Positions 56,126 to 64,000 of a stretch of DNA of 64,000 nucleotides are shown piece after piece. Made by a program: the position numbers and the translations under genes. The DNA is from DATAVB01 sp036267955 (GTDB lineage: Bacteria > Actinomycetota > Actinomycetes > Mycobacteriales > QHCD01): assembly GCA_036267955.1 (NCBI GenBank), contig DATAVB010000151.1, forward strand, positions 14,329-78,328, written 5' to 3'. A model generated the notes under the pieces. It had not been told where the DNA came from. It saw only the letters and a list, made by a program, of their open reading frames with translations, and ran no database searches. Positions within the stretch are counted from its first letter, which is position 1, and the number at the start of each line of letters is the position of its first letter.

Positions 56126-57130
56126 ATGCGGGTGCAACAAAGCCGTACCACCGTCGGCACATTCGAGTCTGATTCGGTTAGGAATTCCGGCTGGGCACCA
56201 CGGCTCGGTAGGCGCACGGCCGTCGCGGCCTCCGCCACCGTGCTGCTCTGGCAATTGGCCGGGGTCAGCGCCCCGGTCTGGGCGGGCACGCCATCGCCGT
56301 CCACCACTTCGATCTCACCGACCGGCACCTCAGCCAGCCCGACTGGCACCGATCCCACCGGGACGGGTACCTCAAGCAGCCCGTCGGCCAGCGCTCCGGA
56401 TCCGACGGACACCTCGCCGATCCCGACCGACCCGACCGACACACCGACCTCAGAGCCACCGAGCTCGGACCCGCCCACTTCAGATCCGCCCACTTCAGAA
56501 CCACCCACCACAGATCCGCCCACCACAGAGCCGCCCACTTCAGAACCACCCACCACAGATCCGCCGACCTCAGAGCCGCCCACTTCCGAGCCGCCCACCA
56601 GCCCGACGGATCCGACCGGGCCCACCAGCCCGCCGAACACCGGCGGCCACGGCCCGACGGTGCACCCGACCCACGGGCATGGCAGCGCGACCCACACAAC
56701 GAGCCAGCACAGCAACTCAAGCCGGCCGACCGGTGGCCACTCCACCACCACGTCCCACCAGGGCGGGTCGAACCAGGGGCCGACCACTCCGGCCCAAGGC
56801 AACAGCCCCACGCCAGCCACGACGCAGACGGTGGTGCCGTACGTAACGGCTAAGGCAACCGGCCGGTCATCGGCGCCGTGGTGGAGCACCGCGGCCAGCC
56901 ACGCGACCCAGGTCGCCGCGCACAGGTCGGGCGGCCCGGTCAACAGCACCCAACCGCTGCGGCTCAACGCCGACGGCACGGTCGCCCTCGCCTCGGCCTC
57001 CGCCCGTACCGACCGCCACAACGCCTCGTCCGCGGTCACCGGTTGGCCCGCGGCTGTCGGCATCGCGGCAATCGCGGTGCTGGCGCTCGGGACCGGACTG
57101 CAGCTGCGTCGTCGCCACGGAGGTGCCTGA
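56126..57130 (+). CDS. Secreted Pro/Thr-rich repeat protein with C-terminal membrane anchor
   Basis: A 334-residue protein. Signal peptide about 28-53 (TAVAASATVLLWQLAGVSAPVWA), then a long Ser/Thr/Pro region whose core (107-160) is a run of hexapeptides of the PTSEPP/PTTDPP type, a His/Gly/Ser-rich part, and a C-terminal helix (about 308-325) followed by RRRH. The ATG at 56126 has GGGAGA; an upstream ATG adds 25 residues in the leader. Its stop overlaps the ECF-T start, so it belongs to the transporter operon. Secreted proteins occupy the same place in B12-related ECF clusters of Streptomyces; a role as surface stalk or ligand-gathering partner is a guess. Confidence 0.75.
   Translation: MRVQQSRTTVGTFESDSVRNSGWAPRLGRRTAVAASATVLLWQLAGVSAPVWAGTPSPSTTSISPTGTSASPTGTDPTGTGTSSSPSASAPDPTDTSPIPTDPTDTPTSEPPSSDPPTSDPPTSEPPTTDPPTTEPPTSEPPTTDPPTSEPPTSEPPTSPTDPTGPTSPPNTGGHGPTVHPTHGHGSATHTTSQHSNSSRPTGGHSTTTSHQGGSNQGPTTPAQGNSPTPATTQTVVPYVTAKATGRSSAPWWSTAASHATQVAAHRSGGPVNSTQPLRLNADGTVALASASARTDRHNASSAVTGWPAAVGIAAIAVLALGTGLQLRRRHGGA
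56444..56605 (+). repeat. Hexapeptide-coding tandem repeat
   Basis: About nine 18-base units coding PTSEPP, PTSDPP, PTTDPP or PTTEPP. The units vary mostly at positions that switch Ser/Thr and Glu/Asp. Copy number could vary between strains. Confidence 0.8.
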
Positions 57131-57942
57131 TGAGTCATCCGTCAATCCGCAATGCCGCCGCCCGCTGGACCCACCCGCTCGCCTGGTGGCTGTGGGCGCT
57201 GGGCATCGCCGCCGCCTCGATCCAGACCACCAACCCGCTGCTGCTGACCCTGCTCGCGCTGGCCGTCGGATATGTCGTCGCGGCCCGCCGAGCCACGATC
57301 GCGACGTCGCGGATCTACCAGTTCTGCTGCGTCGCCGCGCTCTTCACCGTCATCGGCTGCCTGGTCGTCCAGGTCGCGTTCGGCGATCAGGGCGCCACCC
57401 GGGCCAGCGTGCTGGCTGCGTTCTGCTTCGGCGCGCGGATCGGGGTCGCGGTGCTCGCCGTCGGCGCGGCTGCCGTGCTGGTCAGCCCGCTGCGCCTGCT
57501 CGGGCCGCTGCCGTTGCGCGGCCTGATGATCCTGTCCCGGGTGCCCAGCGCCATGACCCAGGTACGGCGGGCCCGCAAGCTGCGCGCGGTCGGCTTCGGT
57601 CGCGCACCCCGTGCGTTGCCGGCGGCGCTGTCGCTGGCCCGGGAGCGGGCCCGGATCGCTTCGGCGGCGCTGGACGCGCGGGCGTACGGCGAGGCCGGTC
57701 GGCTGTCCCGCCGTTGGGGCATCGCCGAGTTCGCCGTGGTGGCGGCCGGAGCCGCGGCGGCCGCCTGCTTCGCGCTGTCCTCGACCGCAGGGCTGATGCC
57801 CGACCCGTGGCTGTTGCAGACCCCGACCGTGCCGGCACTCGCGGCGCTCGGTGTGCTCTGCGCCGTACTGCCCGCGCACCTCACCCCGGCGCCGCCGGCG
57901 CCGCGCGGCACCCGCACCCTGCGGACCAAGGCCGCCGGGTAG
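57130..57942 (+). CDS. ECF transporter transmembrane component EcfT (CbiQ-like)
   Basis: A 270-residue membrane protein. ATG overlaps the preceding stop by one base (TGATG). It has N-terminal helices (LAWWLWALGIAAASIQTTNPLLLTLLALAVGYVV), then the T-component coupling segment VRRARKLRAVGFGRAPRALPAALSLARERA with an Ala-Arg-Gly-like motif region, and two C-terminal helices. It links an S-component to the ATPase. No S-component gene is in the window. Confidence 0.85.
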   Translation: MSHPSIRNAAARWTHPLAWWLWALGIAAASIQTTNPLLLTLLALAVGYVVAARRATIATSRIYQFCCVAALFTVIGCLVVQVAFGDQGATRASVLAAFCFGARIGVAVLAVGAAAVLVSPLRLLGPLPLRGLMILSRVPSAMTQVRRARKLRAVGFGRAPRALPAALSLARERARIASAALDARAYGEAGRLSRRWGIAEFAVVAAGAAAAACFALSSTAGLMPDPWLLQTPTVPALAALGVLCAVLPAHLTPAPPAPRGTRTLRTKAAG

Positions 57943-57956
57943 CCGTATCCGCCAGC

Positions 57957-57990
57957 AGATGATCGGGGAGCACAGATGATCGGGAAGCAC
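57957..57990. repeat. 17-base tandem duplication before the ECF ATPase gene
   Basis: AGATGATCGGGGAGCAC (57957-57973) is repeated with one change (57974-57990) and followed by a partial third unit that contains the start codon of the ATPase gene. Each unit has a purine-rich ribosome-site-like stretch and an ATG, so the copies could affect translation initiation. Confidence 0.75.
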
Positions 57991-57992
57991 AG

Positions 57993-59615
57993 ATGACCAC
58001 AGCAATTCATTGGGACAGTGCGACGGTCAGGTTCGGCGATTCACCGAATCTGACCGTCCCGACGGTCAACGCCGAACTGTCCCGAGGCGAACTGTGCGTC
58101 GTCGCCGGTCCGACCGGCAGCGGCAAGTCGACCCTGCTGGCGACGGTGAACGGCGCCGTGCCGCACACCAGCGGCGCGACGCTCGCCGGCCGGGTGCAGA
58201 CGCTTGGGCGGGACACCGCGGCGCACCCGCCGCGCCGGCTGGCCGACGTGGTCAGCGTCGTCCCGGCCCGCCCGGTCGACGCATTCATCGCCAGCACCGT
58301 CGAGGACGAGATCGGCTACAGCCTCGACCGGCTGCACCTCGGCGCGACGACCCGGTCGCGCCGGATCGACGACCTGCTCGGCCGCCTTGGGATCGCCGAG
58401 CTGCGTACCCGGCCGCTGGCCACGCTCTCGGCCGGCCAGCAGCAGCGGGTCGCGCTGGTCGCCGCGCTGGCCGCCGAGCCGGACGTACTGGTCCTCGACG
58501 AACCGACCAGCGGGCTGGACGCGACCGGGGCGGAGTCCTTCGCCCGGGCGTTGCAGACCCTCACCCGGGCCGCCGGCACGACCGTGTTGCTGTCCGAGCA
58601 CCGGCTCGAGCGGGTGTTGGAATTCGCGACCAGCGCGCTCTACCTCCCCGGCGACGGGCCGGCCTGGTACGGCGAGCCGCGGGACGTGCTGGGCCGCGCG
58701 CCCTCGACGGCACCGGTCCTGGAACTGTCCCGGCTGCTGCGCTGGGACCCACCGGCGCTGACCGTCACCGAGGCGCTCGCCGCCGCGCTGACCCACCCGC
58801 TGCCAGAGCCGGACGCCAGCCTCGTACTGCCGGATCCGCCCGAGGCCGTGGTCCCGCGCGACGCGGTCGTGGCCCGAGTGGACAAGCTCACCTATCGACA
58901 CGGCCCGCTGGCCGCGGTACGGGATCTGGACCTGACGATCCGGGCCGGCGAGATCGTGGCGCTGCGCGGCGACAACGGCGCCGGGAAGTCCACGTTGCTG
59001 TCCTGCCTGGCCGGCGTACTCGTCCCGCAGCAGGGCGTCATCACGGTGGCCGGGCAGAATCCGGCTCGGCTGGGCCGGCGTGACCGGGTCGGTGCGGTCG
59101 GCCTGGTGCCGGCCGATCCGGGCGAGCTGCTGCTCACCGACCGGGTCGACCGGGAGTGCTCCGCCGCGGACGACGAGGCGGATGTGCCGGCCGGCCGGAC
59201 CGCTTTCGTACTGGACGCGCTGTTGCCCGGGCTGTCGCCGATCGGCAATCCGCGCTCGATGTCCGGCGGCGAGCGGCAGGCGCTTGCGCTGGCGGTCGTG
59301 CTGGCCCGCGGGCCGGCGCTGATCCTGCTCGACGAACCGACCCACGGCCTGGACTACGCGACCAAGGCCCGGCTCACCACGATGCTGCGCCAGCTTGCCG
59401 CCGCCGGGCACGCGGTACTGATCGCGACCCACGACACCGAGCTGATTGCACCGCTGGCCAGCCGGGTGGTGACGCTGGCCGAAGGCCGGGTCACCGCCGA
59501 CACCTCGACCGGGGACGCCCTGCGCGCGCAGGTGCTGCGCACCCAGGTGGGCCAGATCATGGCGCCCGCGCCGCTCTACACGGTCGACGACGTACGCCGG
59601 GAGCTTGCCGGCTGA
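57993..59615 (+). CDS. ECF transporter ATPase with two nucleotide-binding domains
   Basis: A 540-residue fused EcfA-EcfA'. Domain 1: Walker A GPTGSGKSTL, signature LSAGQQQRVALVAAL, Walker B VLVLDEPTSGLD. Domain 2 (from about residue 290): Walker A GDNGAGKSTL, signature MSGGERQALALAVVL, Walker B LILLDEPTHGLD. ATG start with GGAAG upstream. It powers uptake of a vitamin or metal with the T-component next to it. The cobalamin riboswitch just downstream controls nrdA, not this gene, but proximity hints at cobalt or B12. Confidence 0.92.
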   Translation: MTTAIHWDSATVRFGDSPNLTVPTVNAELSRGELCVVAGPTGSGKSTLLATVNGAVPHTSGATLAGRVQTLGRDTAAHPPRRLADVVSVVPARPVDAFIASTVEDEIGYSLDRLHLGATTRSRRIDDLLGRLGIAELRTRPLATLSAGQQQRVALVAALAAEPDVLVLDEPTSGLDATGAESFARALQTLTRAAGTTVLLSEHRLERVLEFATSALYLPGDGPAWYGEPRDVLGRAPSTAPVLELSRLLRWDPPALTVTEALAAALTHPLPEPDASLVLPDPPEAVVPRDAVVARVDKLTYRHGPLAAVRDLDLTIRAGEIVALRGDNGAGKSTLLSCLAGVLVPQQGVITVAGQNPARLGRRDRVGAVGLVPADPGELLLTDRVDRECSAADDEADVPAGRTAFVLDALLPGLSPIGNPRSMSGGERQALALAVVLARGPALILLDEPTHGLDYATKARLTTMLRQLAAAGHAVLIATHDTELIAPLASRVVTLAEGRVTADTSTGDALRAQVLRTQVGQIMAPAPLYTVDDVRRELAG

Positions 59616-59623
59616 CACGCCGT

Positions 59624-59657
59624 ATCTTGGGGTCCGGCTCGCCATCAACCACAAGAT
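59624..59657 (+). terminator. Possible terminator after the ECF ATPase gene
   Basis: ATCTTG (59624-59629) can pair with CAAGAT (59652-59657) around a 22-base loop, eight bases past the stop. Weak, but the only structure before the riboswitch. Confidence 0.3.
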
Positions 59658-59733
59658 GTACGCTCTCCGTGCTGGTGGTTCGCCGGGTCGGCCAGATCCG
59701 TCGTACGACGGCCGCACCCTGAGCTGACGAGCG

Positions 59734-59901
59734 ACGGTGGTGGCCGGAAGAGGGAACCCGGTGTAAATCCGGGACTGCCCCGCAGCGGTGAACGGGAACG
59801 ACAGCCGTCATTCAGCACTGGACTCGCGTCTGGGAAGCGACGGCCGGTAGGTCAGCCGATATGTGCGGCTGGTGCCCGTGAGTCCGAAGACCTGCCACCC
59901 G
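59734..59901 (+). ncRNA. Cobalamin riboswitch
   Basis: The conserved AdoCbl core is clear: GGGAACCCGGTGTAAATCC, GGGACTGCCCCGCAGCGGTGAA, and the B12 box GTGAGTCCGAAGACCTGCC at 59878-59896, with GGTGG/CCACC closing the outer stem. It lies about 150 bases upstream of nrdA. A stem CGCACC-GTCC-GGTGCG right after it (59906-59921) may be part of the expression platform. In Streptomyces a B12 riboswitch shuts off the class I nrdABS operon when B12 is present, leaving the B12-dependent class II enzyme; the same logic is expected here. Confidence 0.95.
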
Positions 59902-60054
59902 TGCGCGCACCGTCCGGTGCGTGCGGTCCGAGTGCGCGTTCGGCCCCGTGGGAGGGTCACGGACGATCGAGTCGCCGGCAATGCCGGCGGCCGGTCCCTG
60001 CTCTCCTGCCGCCGATCCGTTGGTCCGATCGCTGGTCCGATAGAGGAGAGCCAC

Positions 60055-62862
60055 ATGAGCGTTGCCGCCGACCCATCCGCCGACCGCAAGGTCATCCGGC
60101 GCGACGGCGCCCTGTCGCGGTATGACCGCGACAAGATCACCACTGCCGTCACCAAGGCGTTCCTGTCCGTCGAGGGCACCTCCGCGGCCGGCTCGGCCCG
60201 GGTGCATGAACAGGTCGAGGAACTCACCACGGCCGTGGAGTCGGCGCTGTTCCGGCGCAACGCCGAGGCACTGCACATCGAGGCGATCCAGGACCAGGTC
60301 GAGTTGGCCCTGATGCGCGACGGACACCACAAGGTGGCCCGCGCCTACGTCCTTTACCGCGAGGAGCACGCCCGGGCCCGCACCGCCGAGGAGGTGCCGA
60401 CGGCCGCGCTGCAGATCCGCGACCGGGACGGCGCGCTGGTGCCGCTGGACTTCGACCGGCTGCGGACCGTGGTCGAGGAGGCCTGCGCCGGACTCACCAA
60501 CGTCTCGGTCGACGCCGTGCTTGAGGAGACCCGGCGCAATCTCTATCAGGGCATCAACGTCACCGAGCTGTCCCTGGCCCTGACCATGGCGGCCCGTGGA
60601 ATGGTCGAGACCGAGCCGGACTACAGCCAGGTCGCGGCACGGCTGCTGCTGCACCGGCTGCGCGGCGAGGCGCTGACCTTCGTGCACGGTCGTCCGGGTG
60701 AGGCCACCCAGGCTGAAATGGCCGATTCCTATGCGGACTATCTCCGGCGGTATCTCGACCGTGGTATCTCGCTCGAATTGATCGACCCCGAATTGGGTCG
60801 CTTCGATCTGGATCGGATCGGCGCCGCGCTGCAGCCCGAACGCGATCTGGCCTTTGGATTCCTCGGCCTGCAGACGCTGTACGACCGCTATCTGCTGCAC
60901 TCGGTCGGCGTACGTTTCGAATTGCCGCAGGCATTCTTCATGCGGGTCGCGATGGGACTGGCGCTGCGCGAGGTGGACCGCGAGGAGCGGGCCATCGAGT
61001 TCTACCGGCTGCTGTCGTCGTTCGATTTCATGTCCTCGACCCCGACGCTTTTCAATGCCGGTACGCCGCGGGCGCAGCTTTCCTCATGCTTCCTCACCAC
61101 CGTCCCGGACGACCTGGACGGCATCTTCTCCGGGATAAAGAACAACGCGCTGCTGTCGAAGTACGCGGGCGGGCTGGGCAACGACTGGACCCGAGTGCGC
61201 GGCCTCGGTGCGCACATCAAGGGCACCAACGGCGAGTCGCAGGGCGTCGTACCGTTCCTGAAGATCGCCAACGACACCGCCGTCGCGGTCAACCAGGGCG
61301 GTAAACGCAAGGGCGCGGTGTGCGCCTACCTGGAGACATGGCACATCGACATCGAGCAGTTCCTCGACCTGCGCAAGAACACCGGTGACGACCGGCGGCG
61401 GACGCACGACATGAATACGGCGAACTGGGTGCCGGACCTTTTCATGCAGCGGGTCATCGCGGACGGGGATTGGACGCTGTTCTCGCCGGACGAGGTGCCG
61501 GATCTGCACGACCTCTACGGCCCGGCTTTCGCGACCCGTTATGCCGAATACGAAGGGTTGGCCGACGCCGGAGCCATTTCGGTGTTCCGCCGGGTGCGGG
61601 CCGTCGACCTCTGGCGCAAGATGCTGACGATGCTCTTCGAGACCGGGCATCCGTGGATCACGTTCAAGGACCCGTGCAATCTGCGTTCACCGCAACAGCA
61701 CGTCGGTGTCGTGCACTCCTCGAATCTGTGCACCGAGATCACGCTGAATACCTCCGATGACCAGGTCGCGGTATGCAACCTCGGCTCGGTCAACCTGGCC
61801 CAGCACGTCGGTCCGTCCGGGTTGGACCGGGAGCACCTGGCCCGGACCGTGCGCACGGCGGTGCGGATGCTGGACAACGTCGTGGATATCAACTTCTACA
61901 CGATTCCGGAGGCGCGCCGCTCGAATCTCCGGCACCGTCCGGTCGGCCTCGGCCTGATGGGATTCCAGGACGCGCTGTTCACGATGCGGGTGCCGATGGG
62001 CTCGGCGGCCGCGGTGGAATTCGCCGACGAGAGCATGGAGGAGATCAGCTACCACGCCATTTCGGCGTCCAGCGAGCTGGCCGGCGAGCGCGGTTCGTAC
62101 CCGTCCTTCGACGGGTCGCTGTGGAGCCGGGGCATTCTGCCGATCGACTCGCTGCAACTGCTGGCCGAGGCGCGCGGCGGTGACCTGGAGCTGGACACCT
62201 CCGCCCGCCGGGACTGGTCCGCGCTCCGGGAGCGGGTGCGTACCGTCGGAATGCGCAACTCGAACGTCATGGCGATCGCCCCGACCGCGACCATTTCGAA
62301 TATTTGCGGGGTGGCGCAGTCGATCGAGCCGATCTACCGGAACCTCTATGTGAAATCCAACATGTCCGGGGATTTCACGGTTGCCAATGCCCACCTGGTG
62401 CGGGATCTGAAGGAACGCGGACTGTGGGACGAGGTCATGGTCAGTGACCTGAAATACTTCGACGGCAGTCTCGGCCAGATCGGCCGAATCCCGGACGACC
62501 TGAAGGCGCTGTACGCCACTGCATTTGAGGTCGAGCCGGCCTGGCTCATCGAGTCGGCGGCCCGCCGGCAGAAGTGGATCGACCAGGCGCAGTCACTGAA
62601 CATCTACATGTCCAATCCGTCCGGCCGGGCGCTGGACGAGGTGTATCGGCTGGCCTGGCGGCGCGGTTGCAAGACGACCTACTACCTGCGGTCGCAGAGT
62701 GCCACGCACGTGGAGAAATCGACCCTGCGTGGTACGGACGGGAAACTGAACGCGGTCTCTCCGACGTCCGTGGCAGCGCCCGTTCAGGAGGCGGTCGCAC
62801 CCGTCGTACCCACCGGAGCGGCCTGCCTCATCGACGACCCCGACTGCGAAGCCTGCCAGTAA
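60055..62862 (+). CDS. nrdA: Ribonucleoside-diphosphate reductase alpha subunit (NrdA, class I)
   Basis: A 935-residue catalytic subunit, ATG with GAGGAG. An ATP-cone regulatory domain (VIRRDGALSRYDRDKI, about 12-105) is followed by a second cone-like region (about 120-215). The radical and redox residues are Cys345 (LSSCFLTT), Asn557-Cys559-Glu561 (SNLCTEI), Cys574 (AVCNLGSVNL), Tyr876-Tyr877 (KTTYYLR) and the C-terminal Cys931/Cys934 pair (CEAC). It is far longer than E. coli NrdA. Translation or transcription is controlled by the cobalamin riboswitch. nrdB follows after 29 bases. Confidence 0.95.
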   Translation: MSVAADPSADRKVIRRDGALSRYDRDKITTAVTKAFLSVEGTSAAGSARVHEQVEELTTAVESALFRRNAEALHIEAIQDQVELALMRDGHHKVARAYVLYREEHARARTAEEVPTAALQIRDRDGALVPLDFDRLRTVVEEACAGLTNVSVDAVLEETRRNLYQGINVTELSLALTMAARGMVETEPDYSQVAARLLLHRLRGEALTFVHGRPGEATQAEMADSYADYLRRYLDRGISLELIDPELGRFDLDRIGAALQPERDLAFGFLGLQTLYDRYLLHSVGVRFELPQAFFMRVAMGLALREVDREERAIEFYRLLSSFDFMSSTPTLFNAGTPRAQLSSCFLTTVPDDLDGIFSGIKNNALLSKYAGGLGNDWTRVRGLGAHIKGTNGESQGVVPFLKIANDTAVAVNQGGKRKGAVCAYLETWHIDIEQFLDLRKNTGDDRRRTHDMNTANWVPDLFMQRVIADGDWTLFSPDEVPDLHDLYGPAFATRYAEYEGLADAGAISVFRRVRAVDLWRKMLTMLFETGHPWITFKDPCNLRSPQQHVGVVHSSNLCTEITLNTSDDQVAVCNLGSVNLAQHVGPSGLDREHLARTVRTAVRMLDNVVDINFYTIPEARRSNLRHRPVGLGLMGFQDALFTMRVPMGSAAAVEFADESMEEISYHAISASSELAGERGSYPSFDGSLWSRGILPIDSLQLLAEARGGDLELDTSARRDWSALRERVRTVGMRNSNVMAIAPTATISNICGVAQSIEPIYRNLYVKSNMSGDFTVANAHLVRDLKERGLWDEVMVSDLKYFDGSLGQIGRIPDDLKALYATAFEVEPAWLIESAARRQKWIDQAQSLNIYMSNPSGRALDEVYRLAWRRGCKTTYYLRSQSATHVEKSTLRGTDGKLNAVSPTSVAAPVQEAVAPVVPTGAACLIDDPDCEACQ

Positions 62863-62891
62863 CTCTCCACCCCACTCCACTGAGGACAGAC

Positions 62892-63938
62892 ATGACAGCC
62901 AGCCTCGAGCTCGGTCGCGCCGGCCGGGTCAGCGTCGACGACAAGGCGATGATCAACTGCCGGGCCGACGTCAATCAGCTATTGCCGCTGAAATACAACT
63001 GGGCGTGGGAGAAATACCTCGCCGGGTGTAACAACCACTGGATGCCGACCGAGGTCTCGATGCAGGCCGATATCGCGTTGTGGCAGTCGCCGAACGGGCT
63101 CACCGACGACGAGCGGCGCATGCTCAAGCGGAATCTCGGCTTCTTCGCCACCTCTGAGTCCCTGGTGGCGAACAACATCGTGCTGGCCGTCTACCGGCAG
63201 CTCACCAACCCTGAGTGTAGGCAGTACCTGCTGCGGCAGGCCTTCGAGGAGGCGGTGCACACCCACACGTTCCAGTACATCTGCGAGAGTCTCGGCCTCG
63301 ACGAGGGCGAGCTGTTCAACATGTACCGCGAGGTGCCGTCGATCACCGACAAGGCGGCGTGGGCCCTCAAATATACCCAGCACCTGGAGGACCCGGAATT
63401 CTCGACCGGGACGCCGGAGCACGACCAGGCTTTCCTGCGCGACCTGGTGGCGTTCTACGCGGTTTTTGAGGGCATGTGGTTCTACACCGGCTTCGCGCAG
63501 ATCCTGTCGTTGGGCCGGCGGAACAAGATGATCGGCATTGCCGAGCAGTATCAGTACATCCTGCGCGACGAGTCGATCCACCTGAATTTCGGCATTGACG
63601 CGATCAACCAGATCAAGATCGAGAATCCGCATTTGTGGAATGCCGAATTCCAGGCCGAGGTGCGATCGATGCTCACCGAGGCGTGCGAGCTGGAGATCGC
63701 CTACAGCCGGGACACCATGCCCAACGGGTTCCTCGGGCTCAACGCCGAATTATGTGAGCAGTACATGCATTTCATCACCAATCGGCGGTGCGCGCAGATC
63801 GGCCTCGAGCCGGTGTTCGCGACCGCGGAGAACCCGTTCGGCTGGATGTCGGAGATGATGGATCTGAAGAAGGAGAAGAATTTCTTCGAGACCCGGGTCA
63901 TCGAATACCAGAGCGGCGCCTCCCTCAGCTGGGACTAG
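62892..63938 (+). CDS. nrdB: Ribonucleoside-diphosphate reductase beta subunit (NrdB, class Ic-type radical site)
   Basis: A 348-residue radical-generating subunit, ATG with GAGGAC. Metal ligands are Glu89 (TSESLV), Glu120 and His123 (FEEAVHTH), Glu193 (FEGMW), Glu227 and His230 (DESIH). The position that carries the radical Tyr in class Ia is Phe127 (HTHTFQYI), and the first ligand is Glu, not Asp. The set and numbering equal those of Chlamydia trachomatis NrdB, the class Ic enzyme with a Mn/Fe cofactor; Tyr222 of its radical path is also present. A C-terminal Tyr (VIEYQSG) needed for radical transfer is kept. A family A palindrome follows. Confidence 0.94.
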   Translation: MTASLELGRAGRVSVDDKAMINCRADVNQLLPLKYNWAWEKYLAGCNNHWMPTEVSMQADIALWQSPNGLTDDERRMLKRNLGFFATSESLVANNIVLAVYRQLTNPECRQYLLRQAFEEAVHTHTFQYICESLGLDEGELFNMYREVPSITDKAAWALKYTQHLEDPEFSTGTPEHDQAFLRDLVAFYAVFEGMWFYTGFAQILSLGRRNKMIGIAEQYQYILRDESIHLNFGIDAINQIKIENPHLWNAEFQAEVRSMLTEACELEIAYSRDTMPNGFLGLNAELCEQYMHFITNRRCAQIGLEPVFATAENPFGWMSEMMDLKKEKNFFETRVIEYQSGASLSWD

Positions 63939-63954
63939 CCCACCCTCTGTTTCG

Positions 63955-64000
63955 CGCCAATGTGGCATTGGGGCAATCTAGGCACCCCAATGCCACATTG
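63955..64000. repeat. Long intergenic palindrome, family A, copy 3 (cut by the window edge)
   Basis: Left arm CGCCAATGTGGCATTGGGG (63955-63973), loop CAATCTAGGCA (63974-63984), right arm complete to the window end. The loop is the exact reverse complement of that in copy 2, so this copy is inverted. It starts 17 bases after the nrdB stop. Confidence 0.9.

Noticed and set aside
56449..56605. CRISPR-like array
   Set aside because: The regular 18-base units have no spacers and code a Pro/Thr hexapeptide repeat.

Overview
The window is a stretch of a high-GC actinomycete chromosome. The evidence is strong G/C at third codon positions, many GTG starts, tightly overlapped operons, a paaABCDEK/N phenylacetate set, a HelR-type helicase, an actinobacterial type VII secretion (T7SS) toxin locus, a B12-controlled nrdAB pair and a GH63-like enzyme. 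The style suggests Micromonosporaceae or a relative; that placement is an inference. No rRNA, tRNA, CRISPR array, transposase or phage gene was seen.

Layout. 1-3.9 kb: the N-terminal part of a BadF-type sugar kinase, a methyltransferase, a TetR regulator, and a divergent YceI/MarR pair. 3.9-14 kb: aromatic and acyl-CoA catabolism, with a FadE5-like acyl-CoA dehydrogenase, paaK, paaN, a thiolase and the translationally coupled paaABCDE monooxygenase operon. 14-17.4 kb: DUF421, a zinc-ribbon-like small protein, soluble transhydrogenase SthA and a PAP2 membrane phosphatase. 17.6-20.4 kb: a histidine kinase, a NarL-type regulator and a DUF4097 protein, all overlapping. 20.6-22.7 kb: a decayed T7SS locus, with a WXG100-like gene broken by a 14-bp duplication and an EndoU-type toxin broken by one extra G and joined in frame to a lower-GC, possibly immunity-derived tail. 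23-24.7 kb: a TetR-aldo/keto reductase operon. 24.9-28.3 kb: an alpha-keto acid dehydrogenase operon (E1 alpha, E1 beta, E2). 28.7-32.7 kb: an M20 peptidase, an XRE regulator and a divergent DHA2-type MFS exporter.

32.8-46.7 kb holds two complete peptide ABC importer operons that face each other. Operon 1 (+) and operon 2 (-) each encode a binding protein, two permeases and two ATPases. A D-aminopeptidase (M55) lies divergently at the head of operon 1, and an LD-carboxypeptidase (S66) ends operon 2. Together they look like a muropeptide or D-amino-acid-peptide uptake and processing locus. Both binding proteins have a signal peptide and a C-terminal membrane helix instead of a lipobox.

47-55.8 kb: an MFS transporter, a secreted GH76 mannanase, an aminoglycoside phosphotransferase-fold kinase, HelR, a small helical protein and a large GH63-like glycosidase. 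56.1-59.6 kb: a secreted Pro/Thr-rich anchored protein coupled to ECF-T and a double-domain ECF ATPase. 59.7-63.9 kb: a cobalamin riboswitch in front of nrdA-nrdB. The NrdB radical-site residue is Phe127, with Glu89 as the first metal ligand, which is the class Ic (Mn/Fe) pattern.

The window also carries eight long intergenic palindromes in a few sequence families. All lie 3' of at least one gene, four of them between convergent genes. In one family an 11-nt loop is conserved while the arms change in a compensated way. A second, smaller hairpin element occurs twice around the TetR/aldo-keto reductase block.
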